NCBI GenBank assembly: GCA_020850995.1
Contig: JADZDP010000091.1
Location: 1 to 64,000 of the forward strand
Source of the DNA: Deltaproteobacteria bacterium
GTDB taxonomy: Bacteria; Myxococcota; UBA727; VGSZ01
DNA: 64,000 bases
Direction: 5' to 3'
Shown here: in pieces, positions 29,901 to 37,183 of the stretch
Layout: every line of letters starts with the position of its first letter
Position numbering within the stretch: position 1 is the first letter of the stretch
The notes under the pieces: model-generated
The model's database searches: none
Told to the model about the DNA's origin: nothing
What the model saw: only the letters and a program-made list of their open reading frames with translations
Translations under genes and position numbers: made by a program

Positions 29901-30414
29901 CAACGCGCTGGAAGGCAGCCCAGGTGGCGGCGTTGAAGCGGGCCGGATCGGGGGTGCCCTCGATGAGCTTCATGAGCGGCTGCAGCACGTCCCTGGCGGC
30001 GACGTCGAGCTCGGCCGTGGTCAGCACTCGCCGGGCGCGCGCGCCCAAATGCTCGTCGCGCGCGAGCTTCTTGTCCTTGAGCTTGGTGCCGCCATCCACC
30101 GACGTGAAGCGCGCCATCTGCGGCGAGGACGACAGCGACTTGCCGCCGTGGCCCAGGGTGGCTTGGCGCACCGCCTCGGCGTTGCTCTGATGCAGCGTCG
30201 TCTCGCCTTTGTCGACGATGGCACCGGCCGTGGCGGTGACGTCGACGACGACCGGCTTCAACCCGTCCCCGGTCTTCTCCTTCGCCTCGACCGAAGGCTC
30301 GTGCTCCTTGGCGTGGGCGCCGCCGGCGGTGGACCGATCCACCGGCAGGGGCGCCGTGCGCCGGCGCGGAACAACGACGCTCCGATCCTTGAGCTCTTTG
30401 AGGCCCACGGCCAC
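26968..30414 (-). CDS. Large hypothetical protein with possible ADP-ribosyltransferase-like C-terminus
   Basis: A 1148-residue protein with no signal peptide. The first ~130 residues are Lys/Ser/Thr-rich and disordered-looking; residues ~130-600 are alanine- and leucine-rich helices. A beta-rich patch (about 620-720) and a middle domain with NYVMDARGIRGSY (about 765) follow. Near residue 905-985 is LRFTHRLTAEKLAAVLEHGG, then HYVFGFVGFW and HKFGDIALHLK. This resembles the His-start and Gly-Phe strand of ADP-ribosyltransferase-like toxin folds, but only by eye. It diverges from 30526 with 111 bases between and probably heads the unit with 24951. A toxin or effector role is inference. Confidence 0.5.
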   Translation of the reverse strand: MAVGLKELKDRSVVVPRRRTAPLPVDRSTAGGAHAKEHEPSVEAKEKTGDGLKPVVVDVTATAGAIVDKGETTLHQSNAEAVRQATLGHGGKSLSSSPQMARFTSVDGGTKLKDKKLARDEHLGARARRVLTTAELDVAARDVLQPLMKLIEGTPDPARFNAATWAAFQRVATLEPALLEALGAGLCQRPPLVPDGVPDAVVAALHAPGVDRATLALLARARALTQLIVAAELPSLSRDEVAGLSRVVHDEGYFKEQAQRLRSPTALLCPTTESAELLDAARLALLAPAVRARFSPEARAAGAGTEAAMPRLTLADLMQGGAANALAFLQRSGKDVERPWAELGGLSPKTFLAQRQGESDDAFRTRLGSKQVLNPFAASFDALEKDAQRLGALGGEQAAKRQLAFLNKKQEQALAPALLLACTPALFSAANGTTDPGRTLGGLLQLCWRVGNPQLSFSDPLVSRGIAELGQTHGEQLQKDVALGRAVVHAELTRALSGLRDDTYDARLKDLLTERGIPVRTDPVAQALGRLVRDAGADNPALQEALAKLDRTSPEHEVVAMLHALRHDPGVFPLGAPRDTALQLGELSVAFPPGSGPVFPEVVGATSVAYRVTLLRPVGDVPAGESVLVRVPKGARLQLDSDGALKLEAFDARRLQETSSRAADFEVIERRVRVTRHERVDVGGVALVLERRAAATSAAAQLQKGARLSQHDVDALADQYLRGLCDVDTTTRPHGVFYELGPDNYVMDARGIRGSYVDVAMMFRTERERAAFGFFQGGYSSAGNWIVGSNVPLSSEAVQELWRSTTLPPEQQARRQLFVAALSARLDPSHPVYRGVAPEVRSHVIDGLTRDARFLGLTVGSKAAYDLAADTFGVADKKGLSDVSRQNVARLRQSLGKLSPGEERLIGRIEAMPLRFTHRLTAEKLAAVLEHGGIGTLASMKDKPSLPSATPQAEVKLFGAEHYVFGFVGFWTPPHKFGDIALHLKDEAWQQRSWASCKSGYEHYMVAEEQQLKAKLKEEELVYQRYDAPSVELVAGARRSMKQDVFLPEEFAATNALELVALLRRRGVDARKVADLGPDAMRRQLTELMDDEYLVQRRKTGFLEAKVKDDVALSDIRTVEIPDTPQHQPLIQALQERGVAVVRVPAPS

Positions 30415-30525
30415 ATGCTAGCTCGGCCCGGTGCTTGCTCGTGTGCAAAGCTCACGCCCGGCGGATGCGTTGCGCCGCCAAATTTCGGTCCTCTGCGCTA
30501 GCCTGGACCGACGCTGGAGGCATCG

Positions 30526-30915
30526 ATGAGCCGCGCACCTGCGCCCGATCAGCTCGGCGCCCGTTTCTTGCTGCTGCTCGAGTCCATCGTGACCGATCGC
30601 GGGCCCATCTTCCCGGGCGCGGGCTTTTCGGTCGGCGTGCGCACGCAGGATGGCAACGACCTGTGGCTGGCGGTCGCCGTGCGGCCACAGTTCCGCGTGG
30701 GCTACACCGACCAGCCCTCGCCGAGCGGCGACTTCTCGCTGCTCCTCGATTGGCGCGACGCCGAGTCCATCCTGCGCACCGGCGAGCTGCCGGCGCTGCC
30801 AACCCGCCTCGAGCTGCGCGGCGACGCCGCCGGGCTCGACCGCTTCGTCTCTTCCTACCTCACCAATCAAAGCCCGTTGGCCATGCGGCTGCGGGCGCAG
30901 GGCGGCGCACGATGA
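30526..30915 (+). CDS. Small SCP2-like or chaperone-sized protein
   Basis: A 129-residue soluble protein. Its second half (FSLLLDWRDAESILRTGELP, then LELRGDAAGLDRFV) resembles the helix-strand end of SCP2/sterol-carrier-type domains, where a 'tG.l' turn is followed by 'l.i.Gd'. ATG 30526 starts MSRAPAPDQLGARFLLLLES. Its stop overlaps the start of the 921-residue gene (ATGA 30912), so the two are translationally coupled. A dedicated small partner upstream of a large signal-less protein also fits a chaperone-effector pair. Both readings are tentative. Confidence 0.55.
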   Translation: MSRAPAPDQLGARFLLLLESIVTDRGPIFPGAGFSVGVRTQDGNDLWLAVAVRPQFRVGYTDQPSPSGDFSLLLDWRDAESILRTGELPALPTRLELRGDAAGLDRFVSSYLTNQSPLAMRLRAQGGAR

Positions 30916-33677
30916 AGGGCATTCACCACCGCGACCCGCGCACCAAGGTGGTGCGCGACTCCACGAACGTCGTTGGGGGTCAGGCCCGCACCGAACAGCT
31001 GAAGAAGACGACCGAGGTCGGCACCGAGGGCGTGAAGGCGCTCAAGGGCCTCGACGCGGCCACCGAGATCGGCCCGGTGGTCACACCCACCACGAATCGG
31101 GCGGCGCAGGTCATCGAGCTGTTGAAGCAAAACGGCCTCGAGGGCGACGTGCAGACCTTCCTCGGTCGCCTGCGCCATGGCCTGGGTGACGTCGGCGCCA
31201 TGCGCAACGGCATGGTGGAGGCCTTTGGTGCCTCGGGCGACTTCCTCTGGGTCAACAGCCTGGCGGAGATGATGGAGCCCTCGCGCGTGGCGCTCATGAA
31301 GACGCAGACCGAGGCCATCGGCGCCTTCGGCAAGGACCTGGCTCGCGCCGAGAGCCTCGACGAGCTGAAGGCGGTCGCCGCGAAGTTCGAAGACACGTGG
31401 CTGCCGGCGCAGTCACGCAACGAGCTCTTGCTCAAGATGCGCAACAAGGATCGCGGCGCCGCGGTGGCCCACTACGAGGCCACGGCAGCGCGCTGGCCGG
31501 CCTACGCACAAGACGACATCGGCCACGAGTACTACCTGGTGGCGCTCAACAAGACGGCAGAGGCCGCCGTCAAGAAGGCCAACGACGCCAACAAGGCGCT
31601 CACGCGCGGCACCGGCGGCACCAAGGAGCAGGTCGAGGAGCTGACACGCCAGGCGGCCGCGCACCTCGGCAAGTCCATCCTCGAGGGCAAGCGCCACATC
31701 GCCGGGCACCTCGGCGTGGACGCCAAGCACCCGGAGCGGCTGCGCCTCACCCCTGAGCTGGTGGCCAAGGCACCGGAGCTCTCCGATGAGCGAATCGCCG
31801 CCCTGGGCAAGGCCTTCAAGGTCTCCATGGACGTCTTCAAGCTCGGCGACCAGCACCAGCTCAGCTCCCCCGAGCTGAGCAGCCTCAAGGCGCTGATCGA
31901 GCAGGAGGCTGGCATCAAGCCCGCGGGCAAGGGGCCCGCGAACGTCGACTACGCCCGCGAGGCGCTCAAGGCGTCCACGCGCTACTACGAGTCGGCCTAC
32001 GCGCAGGACTTCGGCTACTACCCGGCCATGCCGGCCATCTACAACAACATCGAGCTCGGCAACGTCGACCGTGCGCGCGAGCTGGCCAAGATGGCCATCC
32101 TCTCCTGCCAGATGGCGGGCGGCGTGGAGTCCACCGACTTCTGGGTCTTGGTGTCGCAGCTCGAGCTCGCCCTCATCACCGGCAACGACGCGCTCGCTCA
32201 CCAGCTCGCGCCCAAGGTCCTCTCCATGGCCAAGGAGGGCTGGGAGGTCGACACCACCGCGTCGTGGATGAAGCGCCTGGTGGAGATCCGCAAGGAGAAG
32301 GGCGAGGACACCACCGTCATCGCCTTCATGGCGGACAAGCTCGGCACCCGCGCCAACGACCTCTATGCCGACAGCAGCGCGCGCGACGCGCTGGTGGCCA
32401 AGCACGCCAACGACCCCGCCATTCGCGACAAGGCGCTCGAGACCTTGAAGAAGGACCAGGCTGAAAAGGGCGCGGCATGGTGCGCGGCAACGCTAGCCGA
32501 GCTCGCGCGCATCGCGCCGCCGGTGCCCACGCCCCCCGCCGAGATCGCCGAGGGAAGGGCGCTGGCCGAGGCGGTGCGATCCAAGTCCATCAGCACGCGC
32601 GCCATCACCACCTCGCACAGCGCAGGCGGTCGCCTGCGCCTGGTGGGCAACACGCGCTGGGGCGGGCAGATCCCCGACATCGCCATGACCCGCGCCACCC
32701 GCACGCTGGGCATGGCGCTCCTCAAAGAGTGGGGCGTCACGCCCAAGACCAGCCGCGAGGACTTCCACCGCATCCTGCAGACCGAGGTCAACCGCATCTT
32801 CCGTTTGCAGACCGAGACCGGCGCGCGCCCTCTCGAGGACCTCGCGGGGCCGGAGCACAAGGTGCTCGACGCCTACGACCAGCTGCGCTTCGTCATGATG
32901 ATGAGCAAGTCCCTCGGCGACGACGCTACGGAGTTGATGGCCCTGGCGCAGCTCGGCACCGGTGATTGCCGCCCCACCAACTACACCGGCTTGTACCTGT
33001 CGACGCTCTTCCAGCGCGACGCCGAGGCGCACTACCTGCGCGAGGCCTTCCAGGCGTTGCCGGGCGGCGACGGTGACAAGAACCCCGGGGACCTCAAGAA
33101 GGTCGACGAGAACCTGGCCCAGGCGCGGGAGTCGATGCGCTGGGAGCCGCGCGTGGGCACGGCCAAGCTGATGGCGCCCATCAAGATGAAGGAGCCCTAC
33201 GTCTTCGATCTCGACGCCAACGGCAAGCCCCAGCGCAGCGAGAAGGTGGAGTTCGTCGAGAACCACACCTTCTTGTTCTGGCTGCAGACCGACGAGAACG
33301 GCGCGGCCACGGACCTGCGCGCGCGCGACATGTTCTATCACGACCTCTACCCGCTCAAGGACCAGCACCTCGACATCAACGCCCTTGGCGACGCCAAGGG
33401 CATCCCCGGTGGCACCATGGGCCTCACGCTGAGCGATGGCTCGCAGCCGAACTTCCAAATCCTCTTCGCGGGCCATTCGGGCAGCCTGGTGCAGTCCGAC
33501 CCGGACAAGGCGGCGGTGTCGGCGGGCTCCTTCTTTGCCGGGCGCGAGGTCGCCACGGTGACGCTCGCGGGCCTTGGCGCCGGCGAGCTCAACGAGCAGC
33601 GCCGCAAGGTCGCGGAAGAATTCCTGACCTTGCGCTCGCAGATCCTCGAGCAGTACGGCGGCCCCGAGCACCGGTAG
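30912..33677 (+). CDS. Large protein with TRAFs-binding-like repeats and possible Cys-His-Asp centre
   Basis: A 921-residue cytosolic protein without signal peptide. Residues ~340-470 (YAREALKASTRYYESAYAQD, then FGYYPAMPAIYNN, then ELGNVDRARELAKMAIL) resemble the DUF4071/TRAFs-binding tetratricopeptide-like domain. The C-terminal part has GTGDCRPTNYTGLYL (Cys686), ENHTFLFW (His785) and LRARDMFYHDLYPL (Asp806 or Asp811). Their order and spacing recall the Cys-His-Asp triad of transglutaminase-fold enzymes. This is a visual motif call. Start ATG 30912 overlaps the small upstream gene. Possible roles are protease, deamidase or cross-linking effector; a purely structural role is equally open. Confidence 0.55.
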   Translation: MKGIHHRDPRTKVVRDSTNVVGGQARTEQLKKTTEVGTEGVKALKGLDAATEIGPVVTPTTNRAAQVIELLKQNGLEGDVQTFLGRLRHGLGDVGAMRNGMVEAFGASGDFLWVNSLAEMMEPSRVALMKTQTEAIGAFGKDLARAESLDELKAVAAKFEDTWLPAQSRNELLLKMRNKDRGAAVAHYEATAARWPAYAQDDIGHEYYLVALNKTAEAAVKKANDANKALTRGTGGTKEQVEELTRQAAAHLGKSILEGKRHIAGHLGVDAKHPERLRLTPELVAKAPELSDERIAALGKAFKVSMDVFKLGDQHQLSSPELSSLKALIEQEAGIKPAGKGPANVDYAREALKASTRYYESAYAQDFGYYPAMPAIYNNIELGNVDRARELAKMAILSCQMAGGVESTDFWVLVSQLELALITGNDALAHQLAPKVLSMAKEGWEVDTTASWMKRLVEIRKEKGEDTTVIAFMADKLGTRANDLYADSSARDALVAKHANDPAIRDKALETLKKDQAEKGAAWCAATLAELARIAPPVPTPPAEIAEGRALAEAVRSKSISTRAITTSHSAGGRLRLVGNTRWGGQIPDIAMTRATRTLGMALLKEWGVTPKTSREDFHRILQTEVNRIFRLQTETGARPLEDLAGPEHKVLDAYDQLRFVMMMSKSLGDDATELMALAQLGTGDCRPTNYTGLYLSTLFQRDAEAHYLREAFQALPGGDGDKNPGDLKKVDENLAQARESMRWEPRVGTAKLMAPIKMKEPYVFDLDANGKPQRSEKVEFVENHTFLFWLQTDENGAATDLRARDMFYHDLYPLKDQHLDINALGDAKGIPGGTMGLTLSDGSQPNFQILFAGHSGSLVQSDPDKAAVSAGSFFAGREVATVTLAGLGAGELNEQRRKVAEEFLTLRSQILEQYGGPEHR

Positions 33678-33777
33678 CGTGCAGCGGGCCGCACCTTGCA
33701 CGACATCGACATCGATGTAGGTGTGACGCATGGTACTGCCCACCGCGCGGCACCTCGCCCACAATGGAGCAGCTGCA

Positions 33778-35238
33778 ATGGGAGGACCCGTGGCGCGGAT
33801 CTCGGTGGCGGAATTCCAGCGCGTCACGCGCCTCGCGGTGCTCGACACGGGCACCACCAGCGGCTTCGTGGATGCAGGCGGCGATCGCTTCTTCGAGAAG
33901 GGCAAGAACGGCCTGCGCGAGCTCACCTACGAGCAGGCGTTGCAGCGCTACGACGAGGCGGTCAAGCAGCTGAACACCCTGCCCCAACGCCGCGCCGCGC
34001 AGACAGTGCGCGCAGAGAAGAAGGAGTCCGTCGTCCCCGGCAAGGGCAAGGACGACGACGCGCTGGTCAACGAGCAGCTGATGTTCTGCCAGGGCAAGAG
34101 CCCCGAGCGCGTGCTGGCCGACATGGAGCGGCGCCTGGCCACCTTCGACGTCATCATCGGCACCAAGGCCGACCACGCGCAGTTCGTCGCGCTTCGCGCA
34201 GATCCCGCGCTCAAAGGGATGCGCATCTCCTTCGACGAGATCTCGCAGGTGCTGACGGTGGAGAAGGGCGATCGCCCGAAGAAGGGGCTCATCGTCGTCG
34301 TGGCGGGCGGCGCCAAAGACCTGCCCATTGCGCAGGAGGCAGGTCGCATCGCCGAAGCCATGGGCAGTCAGGTGGAACGCATCTCCGTGCACGCCGGCGA
34401 GCTTGAGGCCAAGCAACACCTGCTCAAGAGCGCCAAGGTGGTGATCACCATCTGCGGTCAAGACCCCGGGTTGCCCAACGCCGTCGCGGCCCTCACCGAC
34501 AAGCCGGTCATCGCCACGCCTACCAAGGACGCCTTTGGCGAAGGGCTCGAGGGCGCGCAGCACCTGATGGACCACATGGCGACGGCGGCGGATGGCGTCT
34601 CCTACGTCAACATCGACAACGGCTTTGGCGCCGCCTACGTGGCTGACAAGGTGAACCGCCAGGCCACCAAGGGGGCCACCATCCCCGCCTGGCAGGGCCG
34701 CCTGCCGAAGAAGGAGAGCAGCGGTTTTGTCGTGGTCACCACCGCGGGATCGGCGGACATCCCGGTGGCCGAGAAGGCCGCATTGGCCACCGAAGCGCTC
34801 GGGGTGCGCGTGGTTCGCCTCTACGACCACGGCGTCAACGACCCCGAGGGCCTGAAGAAGATCGAGAAAGCGTACCAGCAGGCGGACGCCATCATCGTCG
34901 CTGCCGGCCTCGAGGGAGGCTTGCCCAACCACGTCGCTGCCATCACGCAGAGCCCGGTGGTGGCCGTGCCAACCAGCGTGGGCTACGGCACGGGGGCTGG
35001 TGGCGTGGCATCCATGCTGTGCGCGCTCAACGCCTGCTCCCCCGGCATCACGGTGGTGCCCATCGACGACGCCGACAAAGCCGCGCGGGTCGCTCACAAG
35101 ATCAGCGCCTACGCACAGCAGACGGACACCAGCGGGAAGGAGAAGACCCTCGATCCGCTGCGCGGACGCGAGCGGCGCAAGCCGACCTTCACCGGCCGTG
35201 AAGCGATGGAGGGGGCCGGCAAGCTCGGCTCCCACTGA
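33778..35238 (+). CDS. LarB-like protein with tandem duplicated PurE-type domains
   Basis: A 486-residue protein related to LarB, the carboxylase of nickel-pincer-cofactor synthesis. The LarB N-terminal region is visible at about 99-164 (MFCQGKSPERVLADMERRLA). Two PurE/AIR-carboxylase-like domains follow (about 170-294 and 316-444). Domain 1 keeps the NIDNGFGAAYVA end but has lost the Cys (ATAADG). Domain 2 keeps Cys420 (LNACSPG) and SVGYGTGAGGVASM, but its end reads PIDDADKA. ATG 33778 has GGAG 8 bases upstream; ATG 33730 would add 16 residues. A single PurE domain is normal for LarB. LarC and LarE are not in the window. Confidence 0.75.
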   Translation: MGGPVARISVAEFQRVTRLAVLDTGTTSGFVDAGGDRFFEKGKNGLRELTYEQALQRYDEAVKQLNTLPQRRAAQTVRAEKKESVVPGKGKDDDALVNEQLMFCQGKSPERVLADMERRLATFDVIIGTKADHAQFVALRADPALKGMRISFDEISQVLTVEKGDRPKKGLIVVVAGGAKDLPIAQEAGRIAEAMGSQVERISVHAGELEAKQHLLKSAKVVITICGQDPGLPNAVAALTDKPVIATPTKDAFGEGLEGAQHLMDHMATAADGVSYVNIDNGFGAAYVADKVNRQATKGATIPAWQGRLPKKESSGFVVVTTAGSADIPVAEKAALATEALGVRVVRLYDHGVNDPEGLKKIEKAYQQADAIIVAAGLEGGLPNHVAAITQSPVVAVPTSVGYGTGAGGVASMLCALNACSPGITVVPIDDADKAARVAHKISAYAQQTDTSGKEKTLDPLRGRERRKPTFTGREAMEGAGKLGSH

Positions 35239-35476
35239 CGCCGCCGCTGTCGAGGCCACTGCGCCTTGGCAGGGCGCCCGTCAGCGTCGAGGACCCCGGT
35301 CCCGCCCTTGCCGAAGGCGCCGCTCTTGGCGAGCGCCTCGAGCTCGGGGAGCACCCTGGCGCGGTCGCCGGCCACCGCCACCTTCTGGGTGGGCAGCAGC
35401 GAACCAGCTCTCTCGCGCCGGGCTGGTGCTGCCGCCCCGCACTGGCAGCGAGCGAGAGACGCTAGCATCGAGCCCG

Positions 35477-36337
35477 ATGGCGCCGAAGCTCCACGCACCA
35501 GAGGCAGAGATCGTCGTGGCTGAGGGCGACGAGGTGGACGCCGCGCTCTCGCGCACACGCATACTCGGCGTCGGCGCGCACCCCGACGATCTCGAGCTGA
35601 TGAGCTGGCATGCCATTGCGTCCGGCCGCGCGCACGGCAGCTACAGCGGCGTCGTGGTCGCCGATGGCGCCGATAGCCCACGCAAGGATGACGACGCTGA
35701 CGCGCGCCGCCAGGATCTGAAGCGAACCCGCCGCGACGAGCAGCGGCGTGCCGCTCGCGTCGGTGGATACGCCGCGTGCGTGCTGCTCGGTTACCCGAGC
35801 GCGGCCATCAAGCACGCGCACAACGCCGGCCTGGTCGCGGACCTCGCCGCCCTGCTCGCCGTGACGCGACCCGAGGTGGTGTTCACCCACAGCCCATGCG
35901 ACTTCCACGACACGCACGTCGCTGTGGCGCTGCACGTCATCGCGGCGGCGCGAACGCTGCCGATCGAGGCGCGGCCGCGCGCGCTCTACGGCTGCGAGGT
36001 GTGGGGCGGCCTCGATTGGCTCGCCGCGCCCGAGCGCGTCGCCTTCGACGTCGGCGCTGCCGTCGAGCTCGGCGAGCGCTTGGTCGCGGTGTTCACCTCA
36101 CAGCTTCACGGCAAGCGGTACGACGTCGCGGCCCTCGGCCGGCGCCGCGCCAACGCGGTGTTCCTCGAGCCGCACTCGGTCGACCGCCATGAAGCGACCG
36201 AGCTGGCGCTCGACCTGAGCGCGTTGCTACGCGAGCCCGCGCCCGACGTGCATGCGTTCGTCATGGAGCTGCTCGGGCGCACGCGTGACGCCATCTCGGC
36301 GCGCATCCGCCGCTTCGACGTCGGCGGCGGGGGGTGA
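35477..36337 (+). CDS. PIG-L/LmbE-family N-deacetylase
   Basis: A 286-residue Zn-dependent deacetylase-like enzyme. The family motif AHPDD appears near residue 38 (GVGAHPDDLELMSW), and the second metal/base block appears as THSPCDFHDTHVAVALH near 140. The family removes acetyl groups from GlcNAc-containing compounds (GlcNAc-PI, mycothiol or bacillithiol precursors). ATG 35477 starts 3 bases ahead of a plausible MAPKLHAPEAE N-terminus. It is followed 3 bases later by nagB, so it probably supplies a glucosamine product to the deaminase. Substrate is unproven. Confidence 0.85.
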   Translation: MAPKLHAPEAEIVVAEGDEVDAALSRTRILGVGAHPDDLELMSWHAIASGRAHGSYSGVVVADGADSPRKDDDADARRQDLKRTRRDEQRRAARVGGYAACVLLGYPSAAIKHAHNAGLVADLAALLAVTRPEVVFTHSPCDFHDTHVAVALHVIAAARTLPIEARPRALYGCEVWGGLDWLAAPERVAFDVGAAVELGERLVAVFTSQLHGKRYDVAALGRRRANAVFLEPHSVDRHEATELALDLSALLREPAPDVHAFVMELLGRTRDAISARIRRFDVGGGG

Positions 36338-36340
36338 CGC

Positions 36341-37183
36341 GTGGAGGTGCTGATCGTCCCCGATGCAGCGGCCGCCGGCGAGCGCGGGGCGCGCATCGTC
36401 GCCGCGCTGGTGCGCGCCACACCGACGGCGGTGCTCGGCCTCGCGACGGGGGAGACGCAGCGACCGATGTACGCCGCACTGGCGCGCCGTTGTCGCACGC
36501 GGCAGCTGCGCCTCGCCGAGGTGACCACCTTCAACCTCGATGAGTTCGTCGGCGTCCCCGCCGATCATCGAGGGTCGTTTCGCCGCGCGATGCACGAGCA
36601 GCTGTTCGATCTCGTCGAGGTCGATGCCGCGCGCGTGCACTTCCCCGCCGCCGCCTCTGTCGACGAGGTGCCGATGATCTGCGACCGCTACGAGGCCGCG
36701 ATCGCGACGGCCGGCGGCCTCGATCTGCAGCTGCTCGGCATCGGCGAGGACGGTCACATCGGCTTCAACGAGCCGACGTCGTCCTTGGCGTCGCGCACGC
36801 GGCTGAAGACGCTCACCGAGCGAACGGTCGACGGCGCGCGCGCGGCCTTCGCGCCCGGCGAGCCGCCGCGCCACGTCGTCACCATGGGCATCGCCACCAT
36901 CCTGTCGGCTCGGCGCTGCCTGCTGCTCGCGACCGGGGCGCGCAAGGCGCGCGCGGTGGCGGCCATGGTGGAGGGGCCGCTGACCTCGATGGTGCCGGCA
37001 TCGGCGCTGCAGCTGCACGCGCGCGCCACCGTCATCGTCGACGAGGCGGCGGCCGCACAGCTCACGCTCGCCGCGTACTACCGAGACGTCGAGCGCGGCA
37101 AGCCTGCCTGGCAGCGGCGCGCGGACGGCGACGACGAGGACGCGGCGACGTCGCCCCGCGAGCCTGATCGGGGGAACCCGTGA
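36341..37183 (+). CDS. nagB: Glucosamine-6-phosphate deaminase
   Basis: A 280-residue enzyme converting glucosamine-6-phosphate to fructose-6-phosphate and ammonia. GTG 36341 start. The active-site Asp region NLDEFVGVPADHRGSFRRAM (about 66-85) and GIGEDGHIGFNEPTSS (about 136-151, catalytic Asp/His/Glu) are intact, as are MGIATIL and SALQLH. The C-terminal ~25 residues are an acidic/basic extension not usual for NagB. Its stop overlaps the GTG of the mutase gene, so the two are coupled. It lies between a PIG-L deacetylase and a phosphoglucosamine mutase, consistent with amino-sugar interconversion. Confidence 0.92.
   Translation: MEVLIVPDAAAAGERGARIVAALVRATPTAVLGLATGETQRPMYAALARRCRTRQLRLAEVTTFNLDEFVGVPADHRGSFRRAMHEQLFDLVEVDAARVHFPAAASVDEVPMICDRYEAAIATAGGLDLQLLGIGEDGHIGFNEPTSSLASRTRLKTLTERTVDGARAAFAPGEPPRHVVTMGIATILSARRCLLLATGARKARAVAAMVEGPLTSMVPASALQLHARATVIVDEAAAAQLTLAAYYRDVERGKPAWQRRADGDDEDAATSPREPDRGNP

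Noticed and set aside
33709..33718. Palindrome ACATCGATGT before the LarB-like gene
   Set aside because: Ten-base palindromes arise often by chance; no supporting promoter elements were seen.
35240..35410. Minus-strand peptide (SLLPTQKVAVAGDRARVLPE and onward) between the LarB-like and PIG-L genes
   Set aside because: It looks coding-like but is short, lacks a start of its own, overlaps the LarB-like 3' end in one frame, and matches no family I recognise.
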